A stretch of 59,818 bases of DNA from Chitinophagales bacterium (GCA_026928325.1 JAIXKS010000022.1:1-59818); one strand, 5' to 3'. Positions 27,020 through 36,791 are shown, numbered from the stretch's first letter. The notes: generated by a model from the sequence alone, not told the origin. Made by a program: numbers and translations.

Positions 27020-27799
27020 CTATTCTGCCAATTCAAAAACAGCCAACGGAGCCATTCTTCCTTTATTGAGCGTTAGCCTGTTGCCGTCTGTCGAAAGATT
27101 ATCCACGGTCGATAGAACTTTGACAAATTCATCTTCTAGATTGTCCGGACAAGCCATAAGGGTTGACATTCCTTCTTCGAAATGAATCGCATATTGGTCA
27201 ATAATCTTATATCCCATATTGATGATATTGCAATTGGCCTTTGCTTGGGCACGATTTGTTGCGTTGTCCAAAATAAGGTAATGCGTTTCAGCTGAACCAT
27301 TGACAGGTTTTCCATTCAATTCGACCAATTTCCATGTTTTACCTTCTACCATGTCATTGCCCATTTTTCTTAAAATGTAGGAAGCTGATAGTGCTCCTTC
27401 GATTTCTTTTCCTTCCAAGTCAAGGAATTTCACTCGATTTTCTTCAATCTTAAAGTAAGGCGAACCTTCTCCTTCTTTGATCCCATCCAATTTGATGTTA
27501 TTTCCTTCCCAAGTAAATTTGCCTTGTACTGTATCTATAATGCTAGGTTTATCCGTAAGATATTTAGAAGTTAGTTGGTAAGATCCATCCGTATTGAGCG
27601 TTAGTATGGTTTCTATCCCTTGACAATCTGCACATGGAAGCGTGCCGAAGTATTGTCCGTTCCAATCTAACGAATTTTGAGCTGTGTGCTCATCGTTAAA
27701 TGGTGTGACTCCTTCTTGGTTTACTTTGTTATTACATGAAGTAATTAAAAATGCACCGAAAACCACTGCGAATAGGTAACTTAATTTCAATTTTAACAT
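27020..27799 (-). CDS. Lipoprotein with NlpE-like and META (HslJ-like) domains
   Basis: 259 residues. Lipoprotein signal with 'FLITSC' (C22). Residues about 47-140 form an NlpE-like barrel ('WNGQYFGTLPCADCQGIETILTLNTDG', landmarks PCADCQGI and LNTDGSY), the CxxC typical of copper-responsive NlpE proteins. Residues about 150-255 form a META/DUF306 domain ('EGKTWKLVELNGKPV', 'NCNIINMGYKI', 'MACPDNLEDEFVKVL'). In E. coli NlpE signals surface contact and copper stress through Cpx, and HslJ is linked to heat and novobiocin resistance; here no Cpx-type partner is adjacent. Single-gene unit with its own terminator. Confidence 0.88.
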   Translation of the reverse strand: MLKLKLSYLFAVVFGAFLITSCNNKVNQEGVTPFNDEHTAQNSLDWNGQYFGTLPCADCQGIETILTLNTDGSYQLTSKYLTDKPSIIDTVQGKFTWEGNNIKLDGIKEGEGSPYFKIEENRVKFLDLEGKEIEGALSASYILRKMGNDMVEGKTWKLVELNGKPVNGSAETHYLILDNATNRAQAKANCNIINMGYKIIDQYAIHFEEGMSTLMACPDNLEDEFVKVLSTVDNLSTDGNRLTLNKGRMAPLAVFELAE

Positions 27800-28041
27800 G
27801 AGATTTATTTTTTAGATGTTATGTAATATAATGTATTCATTGCTTATGCAATCTATATTTTAAAAACGAAATTTGTGATTGAAATGTTATGCCTTCACCA
27901 AATCATTAAATGAAATTAACAATTTATTGTCTAAAATTAAAATAATATCTTGCAAGGTTATGCATTCGGGATTGTAATAGATTATCTATTGTATCGTTTG
28001 GCCTTATTGTGAGTAGGATTAATTTGAATGGGACTTTCGTA

Positions 28042-28695
28042 TTAGATGTTGACGCCTTTTAAGAAGGGTACAAATTTAAAATCGCCGAAATCTTCTTTTT
28101 TGACGGTGTTATTCTCGCCTTTTGTGAGCCGAAGCATCTTTTGTACATCACCGGTACCGTATGGAATGACCATATATCCACCTACCTTAAGTTGATCGAA
28201 AAGCTTGCGAGGTAGTTCGGATGCACCAGCCGTTACAATGATTTTGTCATAGGGTGCAAATCTTGGTGCACCTTGAAATCCGTCTCCAAACAAAGTGCGA
28301 ATCCGACCGAATCCGAGTTTTTTTAATAGAAGTTCAGTTTTATCAAAGAGTGTTTTTTGTCGTTCTATCGTATATACTTTGCAGCCTAAGTATGAAAGCA
28401 CACAAGCCTGAAATCCTGAACCCGTGCCAATCTCAAGGACTTTGTCTCCCGGCTGAATTTCAAGGAGCATCGTTTGAATGGCAACGGTATAAGGCTGAGA
28501 AATCGTCTGATCGGCATCAATCGGGAATGCAACATCTTTGTATGCCCAGTCTGCAAACGCAACGTCCAAAAAAAAGTGTCTAGGGATATCTCTGAATGCA
28601 TTGAGGATGGACTGATTTTTGATCCCTTTTCTTTCCAATTCCTTGACTAATTTATGTCTCAATCCCTTATGTCTATGCGAGTCTATCACGATCAT
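28042..28695 (-). CDS. pcm: Protein-L-isoaspartate O-methyltransferase
   Basis: Repairs aged proteins by methylating L-isoaspartyl residues with SAM. 217 residues, normal length. 'IPRHFFL', 'DQTISQPYTVAIQTMLLE' and 'VLEIGTGSGFQACVLSYLG' (SAM motif I) are diagnostic, followed by 'VYTIERQ' and 'DKIIVTAGASELPRKLFDQLKVGG'. A TATATTTG -7 box lies at 28711-28718, 16 nt upstream. Confidence 0.96.
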   Translation of the reverse strand: MIVIDSHRHKGLRHKLVKELERKGIKNQSILNAFRDIPRHFFLDVAFADWAYKDVAFPIDADQTISQPYTVAIQTMLLEIQPGDKVLEIGTGSGFQACVLSYLGCKVYTIERQKTLFDKTELLLKKLGFGRIRTLFGDGFQGAPRFAPYDKIIVTAGASELPRKLFDQLKVGGYMVIPYGTGDVQKMLRLTKGENNTVKKEDFGDFKFVPFLKGVNI

Positions 28696-28710
28696 ATTTT
28701 AAAACAGGAG

Positions 28711-28718
28711 CAAATATA
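28711..28718 (-). promoter_or_regulatory. -7 box of the pcm promoter
   Basis: TATATTTG on the minus strand, an exact consensus match 16 nt before the start codon. No TTG at -33. Confidence 0.45.
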
Positions 28719-28858
28719 TTAAAAATAATTATAATATGTTTAATGTAATGCATTTATTTTTAAAATACGGGTATTGGCTTTTCGTAATTCATGCATTAAA
28801 AGCCCAAAATGTTGAGATGGAAACTACCTTAATAAAGCATTTGACTTGTAAAATAGGT

Positions 28859-31132
28859 TTACTGATTTGAGATAGCTTTTTTTAAGCTTAATATTTTCTT
28901 CCTTTCGCCGACAATCCAAACGATATCATTATTCTGAAATTTGAAGTCTCTCTTAGGATGGAGGACATTGTGATTGTTTCGTTCGACACCCAAAATAAGG
29001 CTATTGGTTCGTTCACATATCTTAGACTCCGCAATGGTTTTATTATTAAGGAGGTGATGATCTTCAATCTTTAATTTGTAAAGGATGACATCATCGTGTT
29101 GTGCTTCTTCGTGCTTAGCGACTACTTCTTTTTCATTGAAGATAGGTTCAAAGACTTCCAATTGCTCATCTGTTGCGATGATCCCAATTTTATCAAAAGG
29201 GAGTAATCGATTATCCCGATTAGGTGCATAAATGATTTTGTCTCCACGTTTGATATAGGCGATGTTTATTCCATATTTTTCTCTCCATTGCAATTCTTTA
29301 AAATACCTTCCGATATAAGTAGCTAATGGATCAACCTCAAGATTGACCATGTGTGCATCCCATAAAAAATCATTTTCTTCTCCGATAAATGTATCTGCAT
29401 TATTTTGTTTTTCAGCTTGTTTTGCTGCTAATTCCCGTTTGTTTAGGTTGTCCAAAAATCGCTTTTCGATTCGATAATACCTATTTTGGATTTTTTTAGG
29501 GAAGAAGACGAGTAGAAGAACAAATACAGGTAAGGCGATAAATATTCCTTCTCCGGTAAAAATAGTATCAATCCAAAAGCCAATGATGATTATCCCTAAA
29601 ATCAATCTTATAAGTCGAATGATCATCAGAGGTGCCATACCATATTTTTCGTAGAGCCATAGTTCTTTATAGACGACTTTTGAAGGCCTTTTACCTATAA
29701 ATGCCCAAATAAATGGTGCTGCGGCTATCAATGAAATAATCGTAGTAATGATGCGGCTTATGGTATGATTGCTAATTTGCTTGTCTAAAAACGGTGCTAA
29801 TATCTCAACAGTTAAGAGGTTGAGTGCGATAAGCACAATTCCGTTGATGGATAAAATTTTGATATAGGCGAATAGTACTGTTTTCCATTGCCTTTCGGTT
29901 TGAAGCCTTTGGATATTAATCGCATAGTTCTGAATCATGGTTTTTATGGAATTCGGTATTTTTTTATCCAAATAATCATAAAAAGGATCTGAATATTTGA
30001 TCATGTAAGGGGTCGTAAATGTCGTGATGGCGGAAGCTCCAACGGCTATTGGAAATAAAAACGGACTGATAACACCTAAAGAGAGTCCTAGAGTCGCAAC
30101 GATAAAGGCAAATTCTCCGATTTGAGCCATACTCATACCGACATGCACCGATTGTTTTAGAGGTTGTCCAGATAGGACAGCACCTAGTGTTGTACCTAAG
30201 AATTTGACGACTAAAGTGAGCAAGGTCACGATGAGTACAGCCCACTTATATTCAATAATAGTGTTGGGGTCGATCAACATACCTACCGACACAAAGAAGA
30301 CACTGGCAAACAAGTCTCGAACCGGATTAAATATTTTTTCTATTCTTTCGGCAGAGGTAGTTTCGGCTAGGATAGAACCCATGATAAAGGCACCTAATTC
30401 TGCGGAGAATCCGACCGAAACAGCTACCACCACCATACCTAAACAAAGCCCTACAGCTAAGACTAGAAGTGTTTCATCATCTAAAAACTTAGCTGTTCTT
30501 TTAAATAGGGTAGGAATTAAGAAGATACCGCCGAGAAACCAAATGATTGGAAAAAACAGAAGCTTACCTAAGATGCCCAACATTTCAATACCTTGAAAAT
30601 CCCGAGTAACCGCAATGGTAGATAACAAGACCATTAGCATGATGACTACGATGTCTTCTATAATTAAAACACCGAATACTACACTAGCAAAATGCTTGGT
30701 TTTCATTCCTAATTCGTCAAAAGCCTTGACAATGATAGTCGTCGAAGAACTGGCCAACATTCCACCTAAGAATATAGAATCCATAAATGACCAACCCATC
30801 CATCTACCTGCATAATATCCCGCTATGACGATGACAATAATTTCAGTTAGCGCCGTAATAGCGGCAGTACTTCCAACCTTAACTAATTTTTTAAAACTGA
30901 ATTCCAAACCCAAGCTAAAAAGGAGGAAGATAACGCCCAAATGAGCTAGGGTTTCAACGTTTTCTGTGTCTGTAACTGTCGGAACTAGAGATAAGTGCGG
31001 TCCTACAAAAAAACCTGCAATAATGTAACCTAAAACCACCGGTTGCTTAATTTTCTTAAAAATCAAAGTAACAAAAGCTGCTACAATGAGAATTAATGCT
31101 AGGTCTTTAATGAGTCCGGGTAAATGTTCCAT
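28859..31132 (-). CDS. Kef-type (CPA2) cation/proton antiporter with RCK-C domain
   Basis: 757 residues. About twelve membrane helices in residues 1-400 carry the CPA2 signatures 'PVVLGYIIAGFFVGPH', 'LGVIFLLFSLGLEFS', 'LASSSTTIIVKAF' and 'GVLIIEDIVVI' (ion-binding ED). A second hydrophobic part (about 420-560) with four more helices replaces the usual RCK-N domain. The C-terminal about 85 residues ('LYKLKIEDHHLLNNKTIAESKIC', 'HPKRDFKFQNNDIVWIVG') form an RCK-C/TrkA-C regulatory domain, probably ligand gated. Likely exchanges K+ or Na+ for protons at the inner membrane. A TACCTTTG box is at 31163-31170. Confidence 0.9.
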   Translation of the reverse strand: MEHLPGLIKDLALILIVAAFVTLIFKKIKQPVVLGYIIAGFFVGPHLSLVPTVTDTENVETLAHLGVIFLLFSLGLEFSFKKLVKVGSTAAITALTEIIVIVIAGYYAGRWMGWSFMDSIFLGGMLASSSTTIIVKAFDELGMKTKHFASVVFGVLIIEDIVVIMLMVLLSTIAVTRDFQGIEMLGILGKLLFFPIIWFLGGIFLIPTLFKRTAKFLDDETLLVLAVGLCLGMVVVAVSVGFSAELGAFIMGSILAETTSAERIEKIFNPVRDLFASVFFVSVGMLIDPNTIIEYKWAVLIVTLLTLVVKFLGTTLGAVLSGQPLKQSVHVGMSMAQIGEFAFIVATLGLSLGVISPFLFPIAVGASAITTFTTPYMIKYSDPFYDYLDKKIPNSIKTMIQNYAINIQRLQTERQWKTVLFAYIKILSINGIVLIALNLLTVEILAPFLDKQISNHTISRIITTIISLIAAAPFIWAFIGKRPSKVVYKELWLYEKYGMAPLMIIRLIRLILGIIIIGFWIDTIFTGEGIFIALPVFVLLLVFFPKKIQNRYYRIEKRFLDNLNKRELAAKQAEKQNNADTFIGEENDFLWDAHMVNLEVDPLATYIGRYFKELQWREKYGINIAYIKRGDKIIYAPNRDNRLLPFDKIGIIATDEQLEVFEPIFNEKEVVAKHEEAQHDDVILYKLKIEDHHLLNNKTIAESKICERTNSLILGVERNNHNVLHPKRDFKFQNNDIVWIVGERKKILSLKKAISNQ

Positions 31133-31162
31133 ATAATGAATTTATTCCTCGTGGAAGTCAAA

Positions 31163-31170
31163 CAAAGGTA
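31163..31170 (-). promoter_or_regulatory. -7 box of the antiporter promoter
   Basis: TACCTTTG on the minus strand, exact consensus, 30 nt before the start at 31132. -33 region is A/T-rich without TTG. Confidence 0.5.
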
Positions 31171-31366
31171 AGGAGATTTTCTTTTTCCTTAAAAAAAATT
31201 CAAGGATTTTGTATTGGAAATATTTCTTTATGGAGAAGGCGAGTTTATAATTTTTGAAAATTTTGGCCAATTTTGTCAGAAAACCCTGTTTTAAATGTCG
31301 TAGAGACTACAAAAAAAAATTATGTTATAATATCGAATAGAGGATGATGAACAAATTTATTAATTT

Positions 31367-31374
31367 TACATTTT
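31367..31374 (+). promoter_or_regulatory. Possible -7 box of the metalloprotease gene
   Basis: TACATTTT followed by G on the + strand, one mismatch to TAnnTTTG, 25 nt before the ATG at 31400. No clear -33 element. Confidence 0.3.
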
Positions 31375-31399
31375 GATATGGTAATAATCAATTTAAGAT

Positions 31400-34300
31400 A
31401 TGTTTAGAATACTTATAACTTCTCTTTTGATAGGCTTGACAACTTTTTTTGCGCAAGGACAGCAATTCTGGTCGTCCGTTGATGCATCTACTATTCAATT
31501 GAGAAGTGAATCTTCAAGGTTAATCACTCCGGATCGATTTAAGGCATTTGCACTCGACCGGCAGCAAATGGTATCTTATTTAGCTAATGCACCTGTTGAA
31601 AGTAAAAACTTGTTTCAACAACCTGAATTTATTCTGTATTTGCCGGATAATAACGGAGAATTAGATGAGTTTGTGGTGTGGTATTCTCCGATTATGGAAG
31701 AAGAGCTTGCGGCTCGACATCCAGAGATTAGAAGTTTTAAAGGATATAAGAAAAATGATCGTTTTGTCACCACTAGGATGACCTTAACACCTGATAATTT
31801 TTATGCAGCCATCAGTTCACCTGAAAAGATGGTGTATATTGACCAATATAGTACGGAAAGAAGTGACATTTTTATGTCCTATAATACCGCAGACTATGAC
31901 GATCCTGTCTTGTCCCAAGATTTGATATGTGGTGTCCATGACGAATTGTTTGGACATGACGATGCAACTAGAACAATGCCGAGGAGTGTGCTGAGCGAAG
32001 AAGTTCCATTGAGATTATATAGGTTGGCTCTAGGATGTACAGGAGAATGGGGTATATTGAGAGGTACCCAAGAGAAAGCGTTGGCAGAGATGGTCGTATT
32101 TGTAGATCGTGCCAATGTCTATTTTGAAAAAGAAGTGTCTGCCAGATTGGTCATAATAGCAAGTAATGAAAATTGTATCAATTTGGATGGGAATCTAGAT
32201 CCATATCAGAATTCTAGAGAAGGCTTGAGCCTTGTAGGGCAAAATACAGCGGTAATCAGCCAACGAGTTGGTTTTAATAATTACGATATTGGTCACTTAT
32301 TTTCTATATGTTATGATGTAGGAGGTGTTGCTGCTGGTACCTTATGTTCTCAAGCCAAGGGAGCCGGCGTGACTTGCCATAATAGTACATCTATATCTAA
32401 TGGTATCATCTTAGTGTTTGTGCATGAAGTAGGGCATCAAATGTCGGCAAGTCATACCTTCAATCACTGCCCTGGGCAAGAAGGTCAAACACCATCCGGA
32501 ACGGGATATGAGCCGGGTAGTGGTTCGACGATTATGGCATATCCGGGAGCTTGTGGATCAAGTAACCTTAATGTGGCTAGAGATGACTACTATCATGCCG
32601 GGACCTTAGATCAGATTCTTTTCTTCACTGCAAGAGAAGGTGCGGAAGCGTTTGAATGTGCGCAATTAGTAGATTTTGGAAATTTGCGTCCTGAAGTTAC
32701 CTTGAATTATCCAAACGAATTTTACATTCCTAAGGTGACGCCATTTTACTTAACCGGAAAGGCTATTGATCCTAATGGTGATAATCTACAATATAATTGG
32801 GATGAAATGGATGCTCAGGGCTCAAGTCCATTGGGCATGCCGGTAGGGAATGTGCCTATATTTAGATCACTTAAACCAGGAAATTCTCCAACTCGTTTTT
32901 TCCCTAATATGAATCGCATTCTTCAAAATGAGTTTGGACATGTTCACGAATTACTGCCAACTTATGGTAGGGATTTGACATTTAGGCTTGTAGCAAGGGA
33001 CGATCATCCGATGGGTTCGGCAGCAGCATGGCAAGAAGTCAAATTTAAAGTTGATGGAAATAGTGGCCCTTTCGAACTCACTTCACCTAATGAGCCTTTA
33101 AAATTAAAGATCGGTGATAAAGTAGATGTGAGATGGGATGTAAGCAACACAGATATTGCGCCTATAAATTGTAAATATGTTGATATTTATTTTTCTTTGG
33201 AAAATGATTTGAATTTTGATGGCCCAAATATGATTCCGGCAGCCATTCAAGTTCCGAATGACGGTTTCGAAACAGTTATTGTTCCTAATGTTGATGCATT
33301 TCAAGCAAGAATCGTAGTAAAGGCATCAGATAATATCTTCTTTACCGTTTCAAAATCTAATTCGAGAATTGATGCACCGACTGAACCTACATTTTATATG
33401 GACATCGATGCTCCTATTCGGACTTTATGCTTACCGGATGAAGCCGATTTTGAGATTAATACCATAGGATTTTTGGGATTGGCAGATACGATCTTATTTG
33501 AGATAGTTGCTCCTGAAGAAATTGTAGCAACATTGGATAAAGATGGTGTTTTGCCGGGTGAATCCAATCTTTTGCATTTGAATTTAGATAATATATCGAA
33601 GAGTGGCATTTATGAGATTGTCGTTCGAACATTTGTTCCTGATTTGGATACCATAGAACGTACCGTTCGATTATATGTCACCACAACCAATTTAGATAAT
33701 ATAGCCTTAGATAATCCGGTCAATGGCGAAAATGGTGTTGGTCCTACACAAAGATATAGATGGGAAAAGAAAGAAGATGCAGTAGCTTATATTTTACAAG
33801 TAGCTACATCTCCAGCTTTTGAACCGGAAGATATAGTTTTTGAAGTTGAGCGACAAGATACATTTTTTAATTCCAATACATTTTTAAAGACATCGACCAT
33901 CTACTATTGGAGAGTTAAATCTTATAACTTTTGTAGAGAAGGCTTTTGGTCAGAAATTTATGCTTTTAACACAGAATCCAAGGATTGCGCAATTACACAA
34001 TCTGGACCATTGACGATCAATATCTCCCAATCAGGAACCCCTACGATTTCTTCAGAAATTTATATTTCAGGTGAAGGCCGAGTAGATGATGTCAATGTCC
34101 TCAATATCCGAGCTATCCACCAACGAGCAGCTGACCTAGTTGTGACGCTTGAATCTCCAGCCGGAACCCAGGTTAGATTGTGGGGCTATAAATGTCCGAA
34201 TGGTAGTGGGATTAATGTAGGTGTAGATGATCAAAGTAATGATTACTTTCAATGCCCAATTCATCAAAATAGAATATATAGACCAGAAGAAGCTCTAAGT

Positions 34301-35020
34301 AAGTTTAATGGAGAAAATATGACCGGATACTGGAAACTAATTGTTGAAGATACAAAAACAGGAGACGGCGGTAGATTGCAAAATTGGGATTTGGAATTGT
34401 GTTCTAACGTTACTTCCAATCCACCTTATATCGTCAATAATGAAACGATGGAAGTGGGTATAGGGCAGACAAAAGTTATAGCACCGGACAAACTTAAATG
34501 TGAGGATAATGATAATAGTGATGATGAATTGATATATACCATAGTTGCAGCTCCAGAAAGAGGTCTCCTATTATTTAATGGTGTTCCTGTTAATGCAGGT
34601 GCGCAATTTTCTCAAGAAGATATCAATGAAGGGAAATTTGCTTATATGCCGGTGACATCAGTAGAAGAAGTCGATGCATTCAGATTTACGGTTCATGATG
34701 GTAGAGGTGGATGGATTAAGATTACCACTTTTGATATTAATATTGTGCGACAAACTTCAACTGATAATATAGTCACTCAGATGCCACAAGTCTTGGTTTA
34801 TCCAAATCCGGCATCCGAAGAAATAAATATTCAGAGTTTTGAAGACCATATCATTACAGGTTGGACAATGACAGATATAACGGGGAAACCTATTATGACA
34901 GATTTGGTTTCAGGTCATGTACATCATATCCCAGTGTCTCACATTGCAGAAGGCATGTATTTGTTGCGTATCCAACTTGGTGATATAAGCGTGGTTAAAA
35001 AAGTAATATTGAGGAAGTAA
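31400..35020 (+). CDS. Secreted metzincin metalloprotease with P domain, T9SS sorted
   Basis: 1206 residues. Signal peptide 1-21; prodomain to about 190; reprolysin-like zinc protease domain about 200-430 with H342-E343-VG-H346-QMSAS-H352 (HExxHxxxxxH) and a following Met-turn 'STIMAYPG', so it is an active-type metzincin. Then come Ig/cadherin-like modules (about 440-680), a fibronectin-III-like segment ('YRWEKKEDAVAYILQVATSPAF'), a proprotein-convertase P domain (about 865-1010; 'DLVVTLESPAGTQV', 'GYWKLIVEDTKTGDGG'), a cadherin-like repeat, and the T9SS sorting domain ('VLVYPNPASEEINIQ', 'GMYLLRIQL'). An extracellular protease that probably degrades protein substrates. Single gene with a clear terminator. 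Confidence 0.92.
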   Translation: MFRILITSLLIGLTTFFAQGQQFWSSVDASTIQLRSESSRLITPDRFKAFALDRQQMVSYLANAPVESKNLFQQPEFILYLPDNNGELDEFVVWYSPIMEEELAARHPEIRSFKGYKKNDRFVTTRMTLTPDNFYAAISSPEKMVYIDQYSTERSDIFMSYNTADYDDPVLSQDLICGVHDELFGHDDATRTMPRSVLSEEVPLRLYRLALGCTGEWGILRGTQEKALAEMVVFVDRANVYFEKEVSARLVIIASNENCINLDGNLDPYQNSREGLSLVGQNTAVISQRVGFNNYDIGHLFSICYDVGGVAAGTLCSQAKGAGVTCHNSTSISNGIILVFVHEVGHQMSASHTFNHCPGQEGQTPSGTGYEPGSGSTIMAYPGACGSSNLNVARDDYYHAGTLDQILFFTAREGAEAFECAQLVDFGNLRPEVTLNYPNEFYIPKVTPFYLTGKAIDPNGDNLQYNWDEMDAQGSSPLGMPVGNVPIFRSLKPGNSPTRFFPNMNRILQNEFGHVHELLPTYGRDLTFRLVARDDHPMGSAAAWQEVKFKVDGNSGPFELTSPNEPLKLKIGDKVDVRWDVSNTDIAPINCKYVDIYFSLENDLNFDGPNMIPAAIQVPNDGFETVIVPNVDAFQARIVVKASDNIFFTVSKSNSRIDAPTEPTFYMDIDAPIRTLCLPDEADFEINTIGFLGLADTILFEIVAPEEIVATLDKDGVLPGESNLLHLNLDNISKSGIYEIVVRTFVPDLDTIERTVRLYVTTTNLDNIALDNPVNGENGVGPTQRYRWEKKEDAVAYILQVATSPAFEPEDIVFEVERQDTFFNSNTFLKTSTIYYWRVKSYNFCREGFWSEIYAFNTESKDCAITQSGPLTINISQSGTPTISSEIYISGEGRVDDVNVLNIRAIHQRAADLVVTLESPAGTQVRLWGYKCPNGSGINVGVDDQSNDYFQCPIHQNRIYRPEEALSKFNGENMTGYWKLIVEDTKTGDGGRLQNWDLELCSNVTSNPPYIVNNETMEVGIGQTKVIAPDKLKCEDNDNSDDELIYTIVAAPERGLLLFNGVPVNAGAQFSQEDINEGKFAYMPVTSVEEVDAFRFTVHDGRGGWIKITTFDINIVRQTSTDNIVTQMPQVLVYPNPASEEINIQSFEDHIITGWTMTDITGKPIMTDLVSGHVHHIPVSHIAEGMYLLRIQLGDISVVKKVILRK

Positions 35021-35116
35021 TGAGTATTGGGTGGATTGTGGTTTTGAGTTTGAAAACTATAAATCTAGCATCATAAAGAGGGAAATAAGTTCACATTTTT
35101 TAGAGTTATGCAATTG

Positions 35117-35150
35117 GAGGGCGGATTTTATCCGCTCTCTTTATTTTTTT
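35117..35150 (+). terminator. Terminator of the metalloprotease gene
   Basis: A 9-bp stem GAGGGCGGA/TCCGCTCTC with a TTTTA loop followed by TTTATTTTTTT, about 97 nt after the stop codon; it may also serve the convergent response regulator gene. Confidence 0.85.
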
Positions 35151-35178
35151 GAGCGTAGAATATGCATTAGTAATGCGT

Positions 35179-35838
35179 TTAATCGTCTAATAAATGATGT
35201 TCCATTGCAATTCGCACGAGACCTACGCTATTGCGTGCATTCAGTTTGGATAGTAAACTAGATCGGTGAGATTCTACCGTTTTGAGGCTGATATAAAGGT
35301 TGTCAGCAATTTCTTGAGTGGTAAATTCTTGAGCGATAAGCTTTAAAATTTCTTTTTCTCTTCTTGATAGTCTAGGATAAAATCCTGGAGATTTAGAAGA
35401 ACTTTTACGTTTGTTCATCAACCCTTTCATGATGATTTCTGTGACCTCATCAGAAAAGTAGGAATTTCCTTGGGCTACCGTTCTGATGGCTTTAAGCAAT
35501 TCGTCTCTGCCTGTATTTTTTAAAATGTATCCTTTTGCACCATTATTTAGAATTTCAGAAACAAAGCTCTCTTCGTTGAACATTGAAATAGCAAGTACCT
35601 TGGTATCCGGATAATTTGCCGAAATTTCTTTGCAAACCTCAATGCCGTTCATTCCCGGTAGATTGACGTCTAACAAAACTAAGTGAACCATGTGTCGTTT
35701 GAGAAAATCCAAAACAGATGGTCCGTCATAACTTCTACCTACCACTTTGAAATCAGGTTCTCCGCCTAGTATAGATTCCATCCCATCGACAAACATGGTA
35801 TGATCGTCGGCGATTAAAATATGAATTTCTGGTGTCAT
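35179..35838 (-). CDS. LuxR/NarL-type response regulator
   Basis: 219 residues from ATG 35838; the frame runs 12 codons further, but the conserved receiver begins right after this start (TPEIHILIADDHTMF). Receiver domain 1-120 with acidic pair D11/D12, phospho-acceptor D57 in 'HLVLLDVNLPGMNG' and K in 'GYILKNTG'. C-terminal LuxR-type helix-turn-helix about 150-210: 'LSRREKEILKLIAQEFTTQEIADNLYIS' (landmarks LSRREKEIL, EIADNLYIS, KTVESHR). DNA-binding output. The probable partner is the histidine kinase at 36792-38573, read in the other direction 950 bp away. Confidence 0.94.
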   Translation of the reverse strand: MTPEIHILIADDHTMFVDGMESILGGEPDFKVVGRSYDGPSVLDFLKRHMVHLVLLDVNLPGMNGIEVCKEISANYPDTKVLAISMFNEESFVSEILNNGAKGYILKNTGRDELLKAIRTVAQGNSYFSDEVTEIIMKGLMNKRKSSSKSPGFYPRLSRREKEILKLIAQEFTTQEIADNLYISLKTVESHRSSLLSKLNARNSVGLVRIAMEHHLLDD

Positions 35839-36018
35839 ATAATGTGTATTGAATACTCTAATAAATATAGACACAAAATTACAGAGATTTTATCCATAAA
35901 AACTCGGGTAAACCCTTAAAAATAAAATTGGGTGTTTTCTAGGATGTGTACATTTAGCAATGATGCGATCTTTGTACTATCAAAAGTGATTAAAAAATAA
36001 GATTGAGTTTCCAATAAA

Positions 36019-36285
36019 ATGTTTCAGATGAAGGAGAGGATTTTGGATTTCAGAAGGTTGCTGACCATAGTCTTGGTTGTTGTTTGTTTCTGGGGAGACC
36101 AGCTCTCTACCTTTAAAACACAAAAGGCTGGAGTCCAAAATCTGAACTTCATCGAGAGGCAAAATGCAGTAAGTGACATTAAAGACAGTTTTTTTGATGT
36201 TGCGTATTTTATGAGTTCTGTTGGAATGGAATCAGAAGATATTGTTAGAAATCAAGTGAAGCATACTTTTAAGAAAGGTAGTTAA
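36019..36285 (+). CDS. Hypothetical protein with an N-terminal membrane segment, 88 residues
   Basis: A short frame between the response regulator and its probable kinase. Residues about 13-26 (RLLTIVLVVVCFWG) are hydrophobic, resembling a signal anchor, followed by a polar part that includes 'FIERQNAVSDIKDSFFDVAYFMSS'. A second ATG three codons in (36028) may be the start. A weak hairpin overlaps the stop codon (36274-36297). No family recognised. It is plausible as a small envelope accessory of the two-component pair, but only position supports that. Confidence 0.5.
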   Translation: MFQMKERILDFRRLLTIVLVVVCFWGDQLSTFKTQKAGVQNLNFIERQNAVSDIKDSFFDVAYFMSSVGMESEDIVRNQVKHTFKKGS

Positions 36286-36334
36286 AGAACTGCCTTTATA
36301 TATAAATTTTCTCTTTTTTTAGGTTTACGGAATG

Positions 36335-36490
36335 AGCAATAAGTGAGTTGAGCCAGGATTACGGGGTAAATCCTCTTCGGAATGTCTGGTTAATTAAAAA
36401 GTTCTAGTACAATGTTCAAAAAATGGAATTTAATTTCAAAAATGAAATTCAAGGGCAAAGTACAAACCTGGCTTGACTCAGTTATTTGCT
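36335..36490. ncRNA. Candidate structured RNA: 24-bp closing stem around a 110-nt loop
   Basis: Two arms, AGCAATAAGTGAGTTGAGCC... (36335-36357) and its near reverse complement (36467-36490), pair over 23-24 positions with one bulge, one mismatch and two G-U pairs. The interior holds GGATT/AATCC and a perfect AATTTCA-AAA-TGAAATT type hairpin (about 36432-36449). There is no reading frame and no repeat copy elsewhere in the window. A terminator follows at 36607. The G-U pairs fit RNA better than a DNA palindrome. Neither the strand nor a family can be settled. Confidence 0.45.
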
Positions 36491-36606
36491 TAAAAGCGTA
36501 AAAAATCGAACAAACGAATAAAAATAAAATAAAGTATCTATAAAAATATTGACTTTTTATTGATATAAAAGAAGTAAATACTCATTGGGATTTGACTGTT
36601 GCATAA

Positions 36607-36636
36607 AAAGGCTCTCAAAAAGTTGAGGGCTTTTTT
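36607..36636 (+). terminator. Intrinsic terminator before the kinase gene
   Basis: A stem AAAGGCTCTCAA/TTGAGGGCTTT with a four-base loop followed by a T run. No coding gene ends in the 320 bases before it, so it presumably ends the transcript of the 88-codon gene and/or the structured element upstream. Confidence 0.8.
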
Positions 36637-36791
36637 ACTTTATATTCATATAATCTGAGATAATCCCTATTAGATGGGTGCCCATTTCCATATAAATAAG
36701 TAGGTTATAAAAAACTAATTGAAAAGATTGTTTACATTTTGAAAATAATTGTTATAATTTCGCATTTGATAATTAATGGATTTAGAATAAA

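Noticed and set aside
26789-27076. 95-codon frame on the plus strand
   Set aside because: It runs through a strong terminator and into the antisense end of the NlpE-like gene.
35031-35261. 76-codon frame on the plus strand
   Set aside because: It reads through the protease terminator and is antisense to the response regulator gene.
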